The position numbers and the translations under genes are program-made. 64,000 nt of DNA from Nakamurella alba. GTDB lineage: Bacteria; Actinomycetota; Actinomycetes; Mycobacteriales; Nakamurellaceae. The notes below the pieces were generated by a model. The model made no database searches. It saw only the letters and a program-made list of their open reading frames with translations, and was not told the DNA's origin. Below are positions 25,982 to 34,296 of the stretch, piece after piece; position 1 is the stretch's first letter; each line of letters opens with the position of its first letter. The DNA is taken from NCBI RefSeq assembly GCF_009707545.1, contig NZ_WLYK01000001.1, positions 186,001 to 250,000 of the forward strand, given 5' to 3'.

Positions 25982-27028
25982 ATGAACTGGGACTGGTCGG
26001 CGGAACAGCTCGGCACCCTCGCCGGATTCCTTCAGGAACGCGGCATCACCTCCGGGCCGGTGACCACCAGGCCGATCGGCGACGGCCACTCGAACCTGAC
26101 CTACCTGGTGTCCGACGGCGAGCACGACGTGGTGCTGCGGCGCCCGCCGCCGCCCCCAGTCCCTGCGGGCGCGCACGACATGCTCCGCGAGGCACGGCTG
26201 ATCGGCGCACTCGGGTCCTCCGAGGTGCCCGTCGCCGATCTGCTGGCGGTCGGTCAGGCCGGCGACGTCATCGACGTGCCGTTCTACGTGATGAGCCACG
26301 TGCGCGGACCGGTGGTGACCGCCGCGACGCCCCCGCCGCTGGACAGGCCGGACGACCGGCGGCGGATCGGTGAGTCGTTGATCGACACTCTCGCTGCGCT
26401 GCACCAGGTGGACTGGGAGCAGGCGGGTCTGGCCGGGCTCGGCCGCCCGGACAACTTCAACGCCCGGCACCTGCGCAGCGTCGGCCGGCTGGTCAACGCC
26501 GAGGACGGCACACCGCCGCCGGAGTTCGCCGCGATCGATGCCTGGCTGAAGTCCGCGGTCCCCGCCCAGTCCGGCGCGGCCATCGTGCACAACGACTACC
26601 GCATCGGCAATGTCATCCTGGCTCCCGAATCCCCGGGCCGGATAGCGGCGGTACTCGACTGGGAGCTCGCCACCATCGGCGACCCGCTCTTCGACCTCGG
26701 CTACTTCCTGTCCTCCTACCCCGAGCCGGGCGAGACCCTCACCCCCACCGGCGAGTTCGGTGTTGCGGTCTTCGAGCCCGGCTATCCCTCGCGGGCCGAG
26801 CTCGCCGACCGGTACGCGGCCACCACCGGACGCGACCTGTCCGGGATCGCCTGGTACCAGGCGCTGGCCCTGTGGAAACTGGCCGCGCTCTACGAGTACG
26901 GACGGCGGCGTGCCGTCCGCGGGGTCGGTGATCCGTACTACCGCGAGCGGACCAAGGTCGAAGCGTTCCTGGTGGCCGCGCACCAGGTTGCCGGACTCGA
27001 CGCCCCGGTGGTCCCGGCCGGCGACTGA
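25982..27028 (+). CDS. APH-fold phosphotransferase (ACAD10/11 kinase-domain type)
   Basis: A 348-residue protein of the aminoglycoside-phosphotransferase fold, of the subgroup found with acyl-CoA metabolism. The nucleotide-binding N-lobe contains RPIGDGHSNLTYLV and VLRRPP. The Brenner-type catalytic loop is HNDYRIGNVIL (His203, Asp205, Asn210) and the metal-binding motif is LDWELATIGDPLFDLGYFL (Asp226). These proteins resemble the kinase domain fused to acyl-CoA dehydrogenase in mammalian ACAD10/ACAD11, which acts on 4-hydroxyacyl-CoA. Antibiotic resistance is unlikely in this setting. A TAAGAT -10-like element lies at 25905-25910. The gene ends at a bidirectional hairpin shared with the convergent SDR gene. 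Confidence 0.85.
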   Translation: MNWDWSAEQLGTLAGFLQERGITSGPVTTRPIGDGHSNLTYLVSDGEHDVVLRRPPPPPVPAGAHDMLREARLIGALGSSEVPVADLLAVGQAGDVIDVPFYVMSHVRGPVVTAATPPPLDRPDDRRRIGESLIDTLAALHQVDWEQAGLAGLGRPDNFNARHLRSVGRLVNAEDGTPPPEFAAIDAWLKSAVPAQSGAAIVHNDYRIGNVILAPESPGRIAAVLDWELATIGDPLFDLGYFLSSYPEPGETLTPTGEFGVAVFEPGYPSRAELADRYAATTGRDLSGIAWYQALALWKLAALYEYGRRRAVRGVGDPYYRERTKVEAFLVAAHQVAGLDAPVVPAGD

Positions 27029-27117
27029 CCTGCCTGGTGCTGCGCCCTGCCGCGCCCGGTGTCCCCGCGCCGGTCCGAGGGGTCGTGCCACGCAGGATCC
27101 GGACCGGGAAACGGAGA

Positions 27118-27151
27118 ACCCCGGCACACCACTGCTGTGGGGTGCCGGGGT
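27118..27151. terminator. Bidirectional hairpin between convergent genes
   Basis: ACCCCGGCAC (27118-27127) pairs with GTGCCGGGGT (27142-27151), with an inner CCAC/GTGG stem and a TGCT loop. It sits between the APH kinase and the minus-strand SDR gene and can terminate both. Confidence 0.7.
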
Positions 27152-27178
27152 CGGCCCGGGCTCGCGGACTGCCGGCGG

Positions 27179-28075
27179 TCAGGTGCCGCGCTGTGCCTTC
27201 GCCGCAGCGGAGGCAGCCTTGCTGCGTTCCTTCGCGTCGGCCCAGTCCTGCGCGGACATGCTGTTCAGCCCGGCGAAAGTGCCCGGCCCGGCCAACATCT
27301 GACCGCCGTCCATCGCGATGGTCTGACCGGTCAGGTAATCGCAGGCATCCGACAGCAGGAAGATCGTCAGGTTCGCGAGCTCGTCGATCGTGCCCATCCG
27401 GCCGGCCGGGACCTGGTCGGCCTGCGTCGCACCCACCGAGCTCTTGTCTGTCGGGTTGAGCATCTCCCAGGCGTAGTCCGTCGGGATCGGTCCGGGGGCC
27501 AGCGCGTTGAGCCGGATCCCGTACTTCGCCCATTCCACCGCGAGCGACATCGTCATCGCGTGCACGGCCGCCTTGCCCATCGCCGACGGGACGACGAACG
27601 CCGAGCCGGTCCAGACCCAGGTGGTCAGGGTGGAGAGCACCGAGCCGGGCAGGCCTGCGGCGATCCAACGCTTCCCGGCGGCGTGGGTGGTGTGGAAGGA
27701 GCCGTCCATCACCGTGGAGGACACCGCCTCGTAGCCGCGGGCACTGAGCGTCTCGGTCGGTGCGATGAAGTTCGCCGCGGCGTTGTTGATCACCGAGGTC
27801 AGCGGTCCGTGGGTGGTGAACAGCTCCTCCATCGCGGTATCGACCATCTCCGGCTGTCGCACGTCGACGGTCTGCACGTGCACCGCGCCCGGCACGTCCG
27901 CCCCCGCGATCGCCGCGGCCTCCTCCAGCACGGCGGGCCGACGCCCCCACAGATGCACCTGGGCGCCGTGCCCGGCCAGGTGGGCGGCCACACCACGGCC
28001 GAGACCGGTGCCGCCGCCGGTGATCAACACCCGCTTCCCGGCCAGGACATCGGGGCGGAACGGGGAAGTGGTCAC
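27179..28075 (-). CDS. 2,4-Dienoyl-CoA reductase-like SDR
   Basis: A 298-residue SDR starting at GTG 28075 behind GAGAGGA. TGGGTGLGRGVA binds the cofactor and NNAAANFIAP replaces NNAG. The segment TGSAFVVPSAMGK and the following SLAVEWAKYGIRLN with APGPIPT track the mitochondrial 2,4-dienoyl-CoA reductase (DECR1) rather than classical SDRs. DECR enzymes lack YxxxK and use Ser-x3-Lys plus a Tyr eleven residues before that Ser; here the Ser and Lys are kept (SAMGK) but the Tyr position is Trp (WVWTGSAF). NADPH-dependent reduction of an unsaturated acyl-CoA is the best guess. It is the last gene of the BadI-like, dehydrogenase and SDR operon, 22 bases after the dehydrogenase. Confidence 0.82.
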   Translation of the reverse strand: MTTSPFRPDVLAGKRVLITGGGTGLGRGVAAHLAGHGAQVHLWGRRPAVLEEAAAIAGADVPGAVHVQTVDVRQPEMVDTAMEELFTTHGPLTSVINNAAANFIAPTETLSARGYEAVSSTVMDGSFHTTHAAGKRWIAAGLPGSVLSTLTTWVWTGSAFVVPSAMGKAAVHAMTMSLAVEWAKYGIRLNALAPGPIPTDYAWEMLNPTDKSSVGATQADQVPAGRMGTIDELANLTIFLLSDACDYLTGQTIAMDGGQMLAGPGTFAGLNSMSAQDWADAKERSKAASAAAKAQRGT

Positions 28076-28097
28076 GTGCAGGTCCTCTCGGGTGCGG

Positions 28098-29237
28098 TCA
28101 TCGGAGACCGAGGTTCTTGCTGATGATCTCGCGCTGGATCTCGTTGGTGCCGCCGTAGATCGGGGGAGCCAGGGCGCGGCGCACCTGCTCCTCCATGCCG
28201 TACTCGCGGGCGTAGCCGTATCCGCCCATCATCTGCATGGCCTCCAGAGCGGCCTTCTTGGCCACCTCGGTGCACCGCAGTTTCGCCATCGAGCCCTCGG
28301 TGGCCAGGTCGTCCTCCTGGCCGGCGTCGATCCGGTCGGCGACGTCGTAGACGAACGAGCGGCAGAAGGTGATGTCGGTGGCCAGGTCGGCGATCCGGTG
28401 CCGGATCGCCTGGAAGCTGCCGATGGTGGCGCCGAACTGCTCGCGCTGCTTGACGTAGGCCAGCACGTCGTCCAGCGATCGGGCCGCGGCACCGAGCGAC
28501 ATCGCGGCGATGATCAGCCGCTCGACCGACAATCCCCGCATCAGATGCCGCCAGGCCTGATCGATCTCGCCGACCACCGCGGACTCCGGTAGCTGCACCG
28601 AGGTGAAGAAGAGGTCGTTGACGGTGTGCGCCTCCATGGTGGGGATCTCGCGGATCTCCAGACCGGGGGTGTCCCGGGGGACCATGAAGAGGGTGAGGCC
28701 ACGGTGCTTGCCGCCGGAGGCGTCGGTGCGGGTGAGCAGCAGGATGTTCTCCGCGACATGGGCGGCGCTGCACCAGGTCTTCTGACCGTCGACGACGAAG
28801 CGGTCCCCGTCGCGGACCGCCTTGATCTGCACGCCGCCGAGGTCGGAGCCCGCACCGGGTTCGGAGAGCGAGATCGCCTCCAACCGGCCGCCGGCCAGAT
28901 TGCCGACCACGGTGCGTCGCTGCTCGTCGGTGCCGTACCGGAGGTAGGTCTGCGCGGCCGTGAGGCCCGTGGAGTAGGCCGTGATCGGTGCCAGTCCGCG
29001 GGAGGTCTCCTCCAGCAGGATGCACTCCTCGACCATGCCGGCGCCGCCGCCGCCGAACTCGGCGGGCAGGGAGACGCCCAGCCAACCCAGGGCGGCCAGA
29101 TCGGCCAGCGCCCGCGGGCTGTTCGCCAGGGTGCCGTCGGCGGTCAGCGCGTCCCGCTGCGCCTTGGTCCCGTAGTGCTGTGCGCAGAAGCCGCGCACAG
29201 CGCTACGGAACGCCTGCTGCTCGTCGCTGAACCTCAT
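28098..29237 (-). CDS. Acyl-CoA dehydrogenase
   Basis: A 379-residue flavin acyl-CoA dehydrogenase, full length. LSEPGAGSDLGGVQ binds flavin and substrate, and MMGGYGYAREYGMEEQVRRA is followed by IYGGTNEIQREIISKNLGLR at the C-terminus. At the position of the medium-chain enzyme's catalytic Glu (YEGT) there is Gly (YGGT), so the base must come from elsewhere, as in isovaleryl-type and several actinobacterial enzymes. It would oxidise a cyclic or branched acyl-CoA and pass electrons to ETF. It lies 7 bases after the BadI-like gene and is therefore co-translated with the ring-cleavage step. Whether it desaturates the ring before cleavage or the chain after it is not visible. Confidence 0.92.
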   Translation of the reverse strand: MRFSDEQQAFRSAVRGFCAQHYGTKAQRDALTADGTLANSPRALADLAALGWLGVSLPAEFGGGGAGMVEECILLEETSRGLAPITAYSTGLTAAQTYLRYGTDEQRRTVVGNLAGGRLEAISLSEPGAGSDLGGVQIKAVRDGDRFVVDGQKTWCSAAHVAENILLLTRTDASGGKHRGLTLFMVPRDTPGLEIREIPTMEAHTVNDLFFTSVQLPESAVVGEIDQAWRHLMRGLSVERLIIAAMSLGAAARSLDDVLAYVKQREQFGATIGSFQAIRHRIADLATDITFCRSFVYDVADRIDAGQEDDLATEGSMAKLRCTEVAKKAALEAMQMMGGYGYAREYGMEEQVRRALAPPIYGGTNEIQREIISKNLGLR

Positions 29238-29244
29238 CGAGGGA

Positions 29245-30057
29245 TCAGCTGGTGCGGTAGGCGCCGAAGTTCGGCGGCCGCTTCTCGTTGAAGGCCGTGA
29301 TGCCCTCGCGGGCCTCCTCGGTCTCGCCGAACAGCTTGAGGCTGGTGTAGGCGAGGTTGCCGAGGGAGACGAACTGCTCGGTGTCGGCGTTCAGGGACTG
29401 CTTGAGCACCTTCAGAGCAGTGGGCGAGAGCAGCAGGATCTCGTCGGCCCAGGCCCGCACCTCCTCGCGCAGCTTGTCGGGCGCGACCACCTTGTTGACC
29501 AGGCCCCAGTCGTAGGCCTGTGCCGCGGAGTAGCGCCGGCAGAGGAACCAGATCTCCCGCGCGCGCTTCTCGCCGACGACACGGGCCAGGTACCCGGTGC
29601 CCAGCCCGGCGTCGAAAGAGCCCACCCGGGGACCGTTCTGACCGAGGATCGCGGTCTCGCTGGCGATCGACAGGTCGCAGATCAGGTGCAGCACGTGACC
29701 GCCGCCGACGGCGAAGCCGTTGACCGCGGCGATGACCGGCTTCGGGATGTCCCGCACCACCCGGTGCAGGGACTCGATCTCGAACAGCCCGGAGTCGGAC
29801 GGGCCGTAGTCGCCGGTCTCCATCCGCTGCTTCTGGTCCCCGCCGGTGCAGAACGCCTTGTCACCGGCACCGGTCAGACAGACGACGCCGACGTCGGGGC
29901 TGACCCACGCCTTCTTGAAGCTCTTCACCAGTTCGTCGACGGTCTGCGCCCGGAAGGCGTTGTACCGGTCGGGACGGTTGATGGTGATCGTGGCCAGGCC
30001 GTTCTCGACCTCGTAGGTGACGTCGGTGAACAGCGAAACGTCGGTGTTGGCAGCCAT
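29245..30057 (-). CDS. badI: 2-Ketocyclohexanecarboxyl-CoA hydrolase-like crotonase (BadI-like)
   Basis: A 270-residue crotonase very similar in pattern to BadI, which hydrolytically opens 2-ketocyclohexanecarboxyl-CoA to pimeloyl-CoA. Matching stretches are INRPDRYNAFRAQTVDELVK, GAGDKAFCTGGDQ, VRDIPKPVIAAVNGFAVGGG, GPRVGSFDAGLGTGYLARVV and GEKRAREIWFLCRRYSAAQA. BadI and MenB share this subgroup, using an Asp/Tyr-type active site and no hydratase Glu pair. The ATG at 30057 has GGAAGGA upstream. It begins the minus-strand operon with an acyl-CoA dehydrogenase and a dienoyl-reductase-like SDR. A strong -35/-10 with an operator precedes it. Together with the BadH-like protein at 4.6 kb it argues for alicyclic ring degradation. 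Confidence 0.85.
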   Translation of the reverse strand: MAANTDVSLFTDVTYEVENGLATITINRPDRYNAFRAQTVDELVKSFKKAWVSPDVGVVCLTGAGDKAFCTGGDQKQRMETGDYGPSDSGLFEIESLHRVVRDIPKPVIAAVNGFAVGGGHVLHLICDLSIASETAILGQNGPRVGSFDAGLGTGYLARVVGEKRAREIWFLCRRYSAAQAYDWGLVNKVVAPDKLREEVRAWADEILLLSPTALKVLKQSLNADTEQFVSLGNLAYTSLKLFGETEEAREGITAFNEKRPPNFGAYRTS

Positions 30058-30115
30058 GCCGTGCGTCCTTCCGGGGTGGCAGGCATGACGTCGGGAGGCG
30101 CCGCGCTGCACCATT

Positions 30116-30126
30116 TGGTCTGATCG
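30116..30126. promoter_or_regulatory. Operator-like site TGGTCTGATCG
   Basis: The left arm and centre of the TGGTCnGACCA consensus are intact and the right arm merges into GATCGTTCAC, the reverse complement of GTGAACGATC. It lies at the expected start of minus-strand transcription of the BadI-like operon. Confidence 0.45.
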
Positions 30127-30133
30127 TTCACCC

Positions 30134-30162
30134 AATCTAGCGCTGTGAACGATCGTTTTCAA
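30134..30162 (-). promoter_or_regulatory. Putative promoter of the BadI-like operon
   Basis: Minus-strand TTGAAA (30162-30157) and TAGATT (30139-30134) with a 17-base spacer are the best sigma-70-like pair in the window. The spacer holds the AACGATCGTT palindrome and the operator-like site lies downstream, leaving a leader of about 70 bases to the ATG. Confidence 0.6.
30148..30157. promoter_or_regulatory. Palindrome AACGATCGTT (second operator motif)
   Basis: A perfect 10-bp palindrome preceded by GTG and followed by TTCA. The same block, GTGAACGATCGTTT, occurs at 38246-38259 in another divergent promoter region. It sits between the -35 and -10 of the BadI-like promoter. Confidence 0.5.
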
Positions 30163-30325
30163 GTGGTGGTTCCCGGCTGGTCCCGCCGGTGGTGGGGTGA
30201 CCGAGACCCGCTGTCCCGGAACGACCTCCGCAGTGCAGGGGACCGCCCTCCGCGGCCTTCCGGCCCGTGTGGCGCCGACCCGACGGCTGTCGGCCGCGCC
30301 ATCGGGACGGTCGTAGGCTCGCCCC

Positions 30326-31183
30326 ATGACAACACCCGAAGCCGGCGCGGACCCGGTGCTGTGGTCCCCGGCCGGCGACTACCAGGACATCCGGTACGAG
30401 CACAGCGCGGATGGGATCGCGAAGATCACCATCAACCGGCCGGAGGTGCGCAACGCGTTCCGGCCGCAGACGTTGATGGAGATCTCCGACGCGCTCGTCG
30501 AGGCCCGGGAGAACCCGGAGATCGGCGTGATCGTGCTGACGGGCGAGGGCCCGAATGCCTTCTGCTCCGGCGGTGACCAGCGGGTGCGGGGGGACACCGG
30601 GTATCTGACGGAACCCGGCAGCGCCCGGGCGGTGGGCCGGTTCCACGTGACCGACCTGCACATCCAGATCCGGCGCCTGCCCAAGCCGGTGGTGGCGATG
30701 GTGGCCGGGTACGCGATCGGGGGCGGCCACGTGTTGCACCTGGTCTGCGATCTCACCATTGCCGCCGACAACGCCCGGTTCGGCCAGGTCGGCCCGAAGG
30801 TGGGTTCCTTCGACGGAGGGTTCGGGGCCGGGCTGCTGGCCGAACTGGTCGGGGTCAAGAAGGCCAAGGAGATCTGGTTCCTCTGCCGGCAGTACGACGC
30901 CGCGCAGGCGCTCTCGATGGGACTGGTCAACACCGTCGTCCCGCTGGCCGATCTGGAGTCCGAGACGGTGCAGTGGTGCCGGGAGATGCTGCAGATGTCG
31001 CCGTTCGCCCTGCGCCTGATGAAGGCCAGCTTCAACGCCGCCGAGGACGGTCTGTCCGGCATCCAGCAGCTCGCCCATGACGCGAACCTGCTCTTCTACT
31101 CGACCGAGGAGGCCAAGGAGGGGCGGGAGGCGTTCAAGGCCAAGCGCACCCCGGACTTCGGCCGCTTCCCCCGCCGCCCCTGA
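30326..31183 (+). CDS. MenB-like crotonase (DHNA-CoA synthase family), likely catabolic
   Basis: A 285-residue crotonase of the MenB/BadI subgroup, strikingly like the Escherichia type of 1,4-dihydroxy-2-naphthoyl-CoA synthase. Features are [90 protein letters not shown] and the C-terminal [10 protein letters not shown]. MenB closes a ring by Claisen chemistry; close relatives run the reverse reaction and open 2-ketocycloalkyl-CoA rings. No other menaquinone gene lies nearby and it is divergent from the BadI-like operon across a 268-base shared promoter region. A second ring-opening hydrolase is therefore more likely than menaquinone synthesis, but this is inference. A hairpin terminator follows. 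Confidence 0.83.
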   Translation: MTTPEAGADPVLWSPAGDYQDIRYEHSADGIAKITINRPEVRNAFRPQTLMEISDALVEARENPEIGVIVLTGEGPNAFCSGGDQRVRGDTGYLTEPGSARAVGRFHVTDLHIQIRRLPKPVVAMVAGYAIGGGHVLHLVCDLTIAADNARFGQVGPKVGSFDGGFGAGLLAELVGVKKAKEIWFLCRQYDAAQALSMGLVNTVVPLADLESETVQWCREMLQMSPFALRLMKASFNAAEDGLSGIQQLAHDANLLFYSTEEAKEGREAFKAKRTPDFGRFPRRP

Positions 31184-31189
31184 CCCCGG

Positions 31190-31231
31190 GATGTCCTGCA
31201 CCCGGTGGGCGATCACCGGATGCAGGACATC
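31190..31231. terminator. Bidirectional hairpin terminator
   Basis: GATGTCCTGCA (31190-31200) pairs with TGCAGGACATC (31221-31231), with an inner CCGGTG/CACCGG stem. It lies between the MenB-like gene and the convergent aldehyde dehydrogenase gene and can serve both. Confidence 0.75.
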
Positions 31232-31259
31232 GCCAGAGGTTTCGCCTGGCAATGCCTCG

Positions 31260-32714
31260 TCAGGCCTTGGGTGGGTCCAGGTAGATGGTCTTGTAGACCT
31301 GGTAGGCGGCCAGGCCCTCGGGGCCCATCTCGCGACCGAGCCCGCTGGCCTTGATCCCACCGAACGGCGCGGTCGGGTCGTTGGTGTAGGCGTTGATGCC
31401 GATGGTCCCGGACTGCACCCGCCGGGCCACCGCCTCGCCTCGCTCGGGATCGGTGGTCCACACACTGCCGCCGAGGCCGTAGTCGCTCTGGTTCGCGATC
31501 GCCACCGCCTCGTCCTCGGTCGAGTAGGGGATCACCGAGAGCACCGGGCCGAAGATCTCCTCCTGGGCGATGGTGGACCCGTTGTCGACATCGGCGAAGA
31601 TCGTCGGCTCGACGAACCAGCCGCTGTCCAGGCCGGCCGGGCGACCGCCGCCGGTGGTGATCCGGGCACCCTCGGACAGGCCCTTGGCGATGTAACCCTC
31701 GACCCGGTCACGTTGGCGCTGCGAGACCAACGGACCCATCTGCGTGGACGGGTCCAGCGGGTCACCCAGCTTCACCGACGAGGCGAGATCGGAGATGGTG
31801 TCGACGATCTCGGCGTAGCGGGACCGCGGGGCGAGCACCCGGGAGTTCAGCCAGCAGATCTGCCCGTTGTTGAGCAGGGTGACGCCGAAGAACGCCTCGA
31901 GCTGCTGGGACAGGTTGGCGTCGTCGAGCACGATGGCCGCCGACTTGCCACCGAGCTCCAGGGTGACCGGGCGCAGCAGCTGACCGCAGGTCGAGGCGAT
32001 CGACCGACCGGCGGCGGTGGAGCCGGTGAAGGAGACCTTGTCGACCTTCGGGTGGGAGATCAGGTACGCGCCCAGTTCCCGACCGCCGGGGACGATGTTC
32101 AGCACCCCGTCCGGCAGGCCCGCCTCGGCGGCGGCCTCGCCGAGCAGCATGGCGTCCAGCACCGTCTCCGGGGCCGGCTTCAGCACGACGGTGCAGCCGG
32201 CGGCCAGCGACGGGCCCAGCTTGAGGAAGCTGATCGCCTGCGGGACGTTCCACGGCACGATCGCCGCCACCACCCCGATGGGCTCCTTGATCACCCGGGA
32301 GGCGCCGCCGAGCATCCCCGGCCGGGTCTCCTCCTGCGGCAGGTCCTGCATCATCCGGGCGAAGTAGCGCACCAGCACCGGTGGGAAGCCGCCCTCGAAG
32401 GCCTGCGCGAGGGTGATCGGCATGCCGTTCTGGATGCTGACCCGCCGGGAGAACTCCGCGCCGCGCTGCTCCAGCGCGACGGCGAACCGCTCGAGGACCT
32501 CGCCGCGGCGTGCCGGGGTCCACCGGGACCAGCCCTGCGGGTCGTCGAACGCCGTCCGGGCCGCGGCCACCGCACGGTCGATGTCGGTCTCGTCGGCCTC
32601 GGGGACCGAGCCGAGCCGGTCCCCGGTCAGCGGGGAGTGCACCGCGATGGTGCCGCGGCCGGCCGGAGCGGTGAACGAACCGCCGACGTAGAGCTGGTCG
32701 TAGTCGATCGTCAT
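31260..32714 (-). CDS. NAD(P)-dependent aldehyde dehydrogenase
   Basis: A 484-residue aldehyde dehydrogenase. PWNVPQAISFLKLGPSLAAG and FTGSTAAGR shape the cofactor site, LELGGKSA carries the general-base Glu, and LLNNGQICWLNSR the nucleophilic Cys. EEIFGPVLSVIPY and PFGGIKASGLGREMGPEGL close the protein. It oxidises an aldehyde to the acid. It is the last gene of the P450, reductase, ferredoxin, alcohol dehydrogenase and aldehyde dehydrogenase operon, so it probably completes the oxidation of a P450-hydroxylated methyl group to a carboxylate. A close paralogue lies at 42252-43703. It is followed by a bidirectional hairpin. Confidence 0.93.
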   Translation of the reverse strand: MTIDYDQLYVGGSFTAPAGRGTIAVHSPLTGDRLGSVPEADETDIDRAVAAARTAFDDPQGWSRWTPARRGEVLERFAVALEQRGAEFSRRVSIQNGMPITLAQAFEGGFPPVLVRYFARMMQDLPQEETRPGMLGGASRVIKEPIGVVAAIVPWNVPQAISFLKLGPSLAAGCTVVLKPAPETVLDAMLLGEAAAEAGLPDGVLNIVPGGRELGAYLISHPKVDKVSFTGSTAAGRSIASTCGQLLRPVTLELGGKSAAIVLDDANLSQQLEAFFGVTLLNNGQICWLNSRVLAPRSRYAEIVDTISDLASSVKLGDPLDPSTQMGPLVSQRQRDRVEGYIAKGLSEGARITTGGGRPAGLDSGWFVEPTIFADVDNGSTIAQEEIFGPVLSVIPYSTEDEAVAIANQSDYGLGGSVWTTDPERGEAVARRVQSGTIGINAYTNDPTAPFGGIKASGLGREMGPEGLAAYQVYKTIYLDPPKA

Positions 32715-32751
32715 GGGGTGCCTGTCCTGTCAGCTGGTGGTGGGTACGGGA

Positions 32752-33855
32752 TCACCGGTGGGTGAGGACGATCTTGACGGCCTCGCCGCGGGCCTGCCGC
32801 TCGACCGCCTCGTTGATCTCGGTGAAAGGTGCCGTCGTGATCAGCTTCTCGATCGGGAAGCGGCCCGAACGGTGCAGTTCCAGCAACTCCGGGATGAACA
32901 CGTCCGGATCGCTGTCGCCCTCGACGATGCCCACCACGGTGAGCCCGATCATCTGCGCCTGGATGAGGCCGACGGGCAGGGCCGCGGTCGGGTCGGACGG
33001 CACCCCGATGATCCCGACCTTGCCGCGCTGGGCGAGTGACTGCACCGCGGCCTCCAGCACCGTGACCAGCCCGGTGGTGTCGATGGCGTGGTCGACGCCT
33101 TCCGGCAGGATCGCCCGGACCTGCTCCGGCAGCGGGCCGTCGGCCGGGTCCAGGGCGTGGGTGGCGCCGAGTTCGAGGGCCAGCGCGCGGCGGGCCTCGT
33201 GCGGCTCCAGCACCAGGATGGTGGACAGCCCGCGGGCGGCCGCGGCCATCACCGCGGACAGGCCGACCGACCCGCCGCCGAGCACCAGGATCGAGGACCC
33301 GGGCGGGCAGTCCAACGAGTTCAGCACCGCGCCCGCCCCGGTCTGGATGCCACACCCCAAGGGGCCCAGGATCTCCAGCGGTGCGTCGTCCGGCACCTTG
33401 ACCACGTTGCGTTCGTGGGCGAGGGCGTGGGTGCCGAAGGAGGACTGGCCGAAGAACTCCGAGCCGAGCGAGGTGTCGCCCGCGTGCAGCGTCGCACGAC
33501 CGTCCGGCCGGGCCCCGCCGAAGTTCAGCGGCATGAACTGCAGGCAATAGGCGGGTGCGCCGGTCTTGCACTGGGTGCACTGCCCGCAGCTGTGGAAGCT
33601 GAGCACGACGTTGTCGCCGGGTGCGACCTTCGTGACCGCGGAGCCGACCCGGAGGACGGTCCCGCTGCCTTCGTGCCCGAAGACCCCGGGCAGCGGGAAC
33701 GGGAGATGGCCGTCCTTGGCGGCGAGGTCGGTGTGGCAGAGGCCGACGCCGGCGATCTCCAGGAGAACCTCGTCGGGGTCGGGTGCGTCCAGGGTGACGG
33801 TGCGAAGGTGGAAGGGGCCGCCGACCTCGTCGACGACGGCTGCGGTGATGTCCAT
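32752..33855 (-). CDS. Zinc-dependent alcohol dehydrogenase (class III-like MDR)
   Basis: A 367-residue medium-chain dehydrogenase. The catalytic zinc is held by the Cys in GLCHTDLAAKDG, by GHEGSG and by LGCGIQTGAG; the structural zinc by CGQCTQCKTGAPAYC. The Rossmann motif is VLGGGSVGLSAVMAAAARG with an acidic residue (LEPHEARR) after it, suggesting NAD. Arrangement and length match aryl/terpene alcohol dehydrogenases. Located between ferredoxin and aldehyde dehydrogenase genes of the P450 operon, it should oxidise the primary alcohol made by the P450 to an aldehyde. The P450terp operon of Pseudomonas also carries dehydrogenase genes beside its P450. Exact substrate unknown. Confidence 0.93.
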   Translation of the reverse strand: MDITAAVVDEVGGPFHLRTVTLDAPDPDEVLLEIAGVGLCHTDLAAKDGHLPFPLPGVFGHEGSGTVLRVGSAVTKVAPGDNVVLSFHSCGQCTQCKTGAPAYCLQFMPLNFGGARPDGRATLHAGDTSLGSEFFGQSSFGTHALAHERNVVKVPDDAPLEILGPLGCGIQTGAGAVLNSLDCPPGSSILVLGGGSVGLSAVMAAAARGLSTILVLEPHEARRALALELGATHALDPADGPLPEQVRAILPEGVDHAIDTTGLVTVLEAAVQSLAQRGKVGIIGVPSDPTAALPVGLIQAQMIGLTVVGIVEGDSDPDVFIPELLELHRSGRFPIEKLITTAPFTEINEAVERQARGEAVKIVLTHR

Positions 33856-33975
33856 GGTGCTCCTCGTTGAACTGGGTGGATCGATGGGCCACCGCCGGGG
33901 TTCATTCGACTCCGGACGCCGGCGTCCGGCGCGGTCACGGTGGGAACCGCGGATGTGGGGATCGACAGGTGGTGA

Positions 33976-34296
33976 TCAGCCGTTGGTGTCGGGGACAACG
34001 ACCCGCACCGCCGGGCAGCCGGCCCCGACGATCAACTGACAGGACAGCCGGGAGTTCGGTTGCGCGCCCTCGGCGAACTCCAGCAGGTCGCGTTCCTCGT
34101 CGCTCGGTGCGTCGAACCGGCCGGAGTCGCCCTCGTCCAGGAACACGTGGCAGGTGGCGCACGAACAGCTGCCGCCGCACTCGGCCACGATCCCGGGCAG
34201 GTTGTTCCGGACGGATCCGTCCATCACACTCTGTCCGGCCGGAACGTCGATCTCGTGGACCGAGCCGTCGGACAGCTCGTAGATCACGGTGGGCAC
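33976..34296 (-). CDS. [2Fe-2S] ferredoxin (terpredoxin/putidaredoxin type)
   Basis: A 106-residue ferredoxin from GTG 34296 behind GAGGAGG. Cluster ligands are Cys40, Cys46 and Cys49 in ECGGSCSCATC (the C-x5-C-x2-C pattern) and Cys86 in SRLSCQLIVG, as in adrenodoxin-like proteins; Cys44 is additional. It would shuttle single electrons from the flavin reductase to the P450. Its first 13 bases overlap the end of the reductase gene, so both are made together, and 120 bases without a gene follow before the alcohol dehydrogenase. Confidence 0.93.
   Translation of the reverse strand: MPTVIYELSDGSVHEIDVPAGQSVMDGSVRNNLPGIVAECGGSCSCATCHVFLDEGDSGRFDAPSDEERDLLEFAEGAQPNSRLSCQLIVGAGCPAVRVVVPDTNG

Noticed and set aside
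25982-27028. Aminoglycoside resistance gene
   Set aside because: The fold is shared, but motif context and neighbours match the acyl-CoA-associated APH subgroup. The same reasoning was applied to the 44329 and 62022 proteins.
30326-31183. Menaquinone biosynthesis locus (menB)
   Set aside because: No menA, menD, menE or menF neighbour is present. The context is ring degradation, so the catabolic reading is preferred and no men symbol was assigned.
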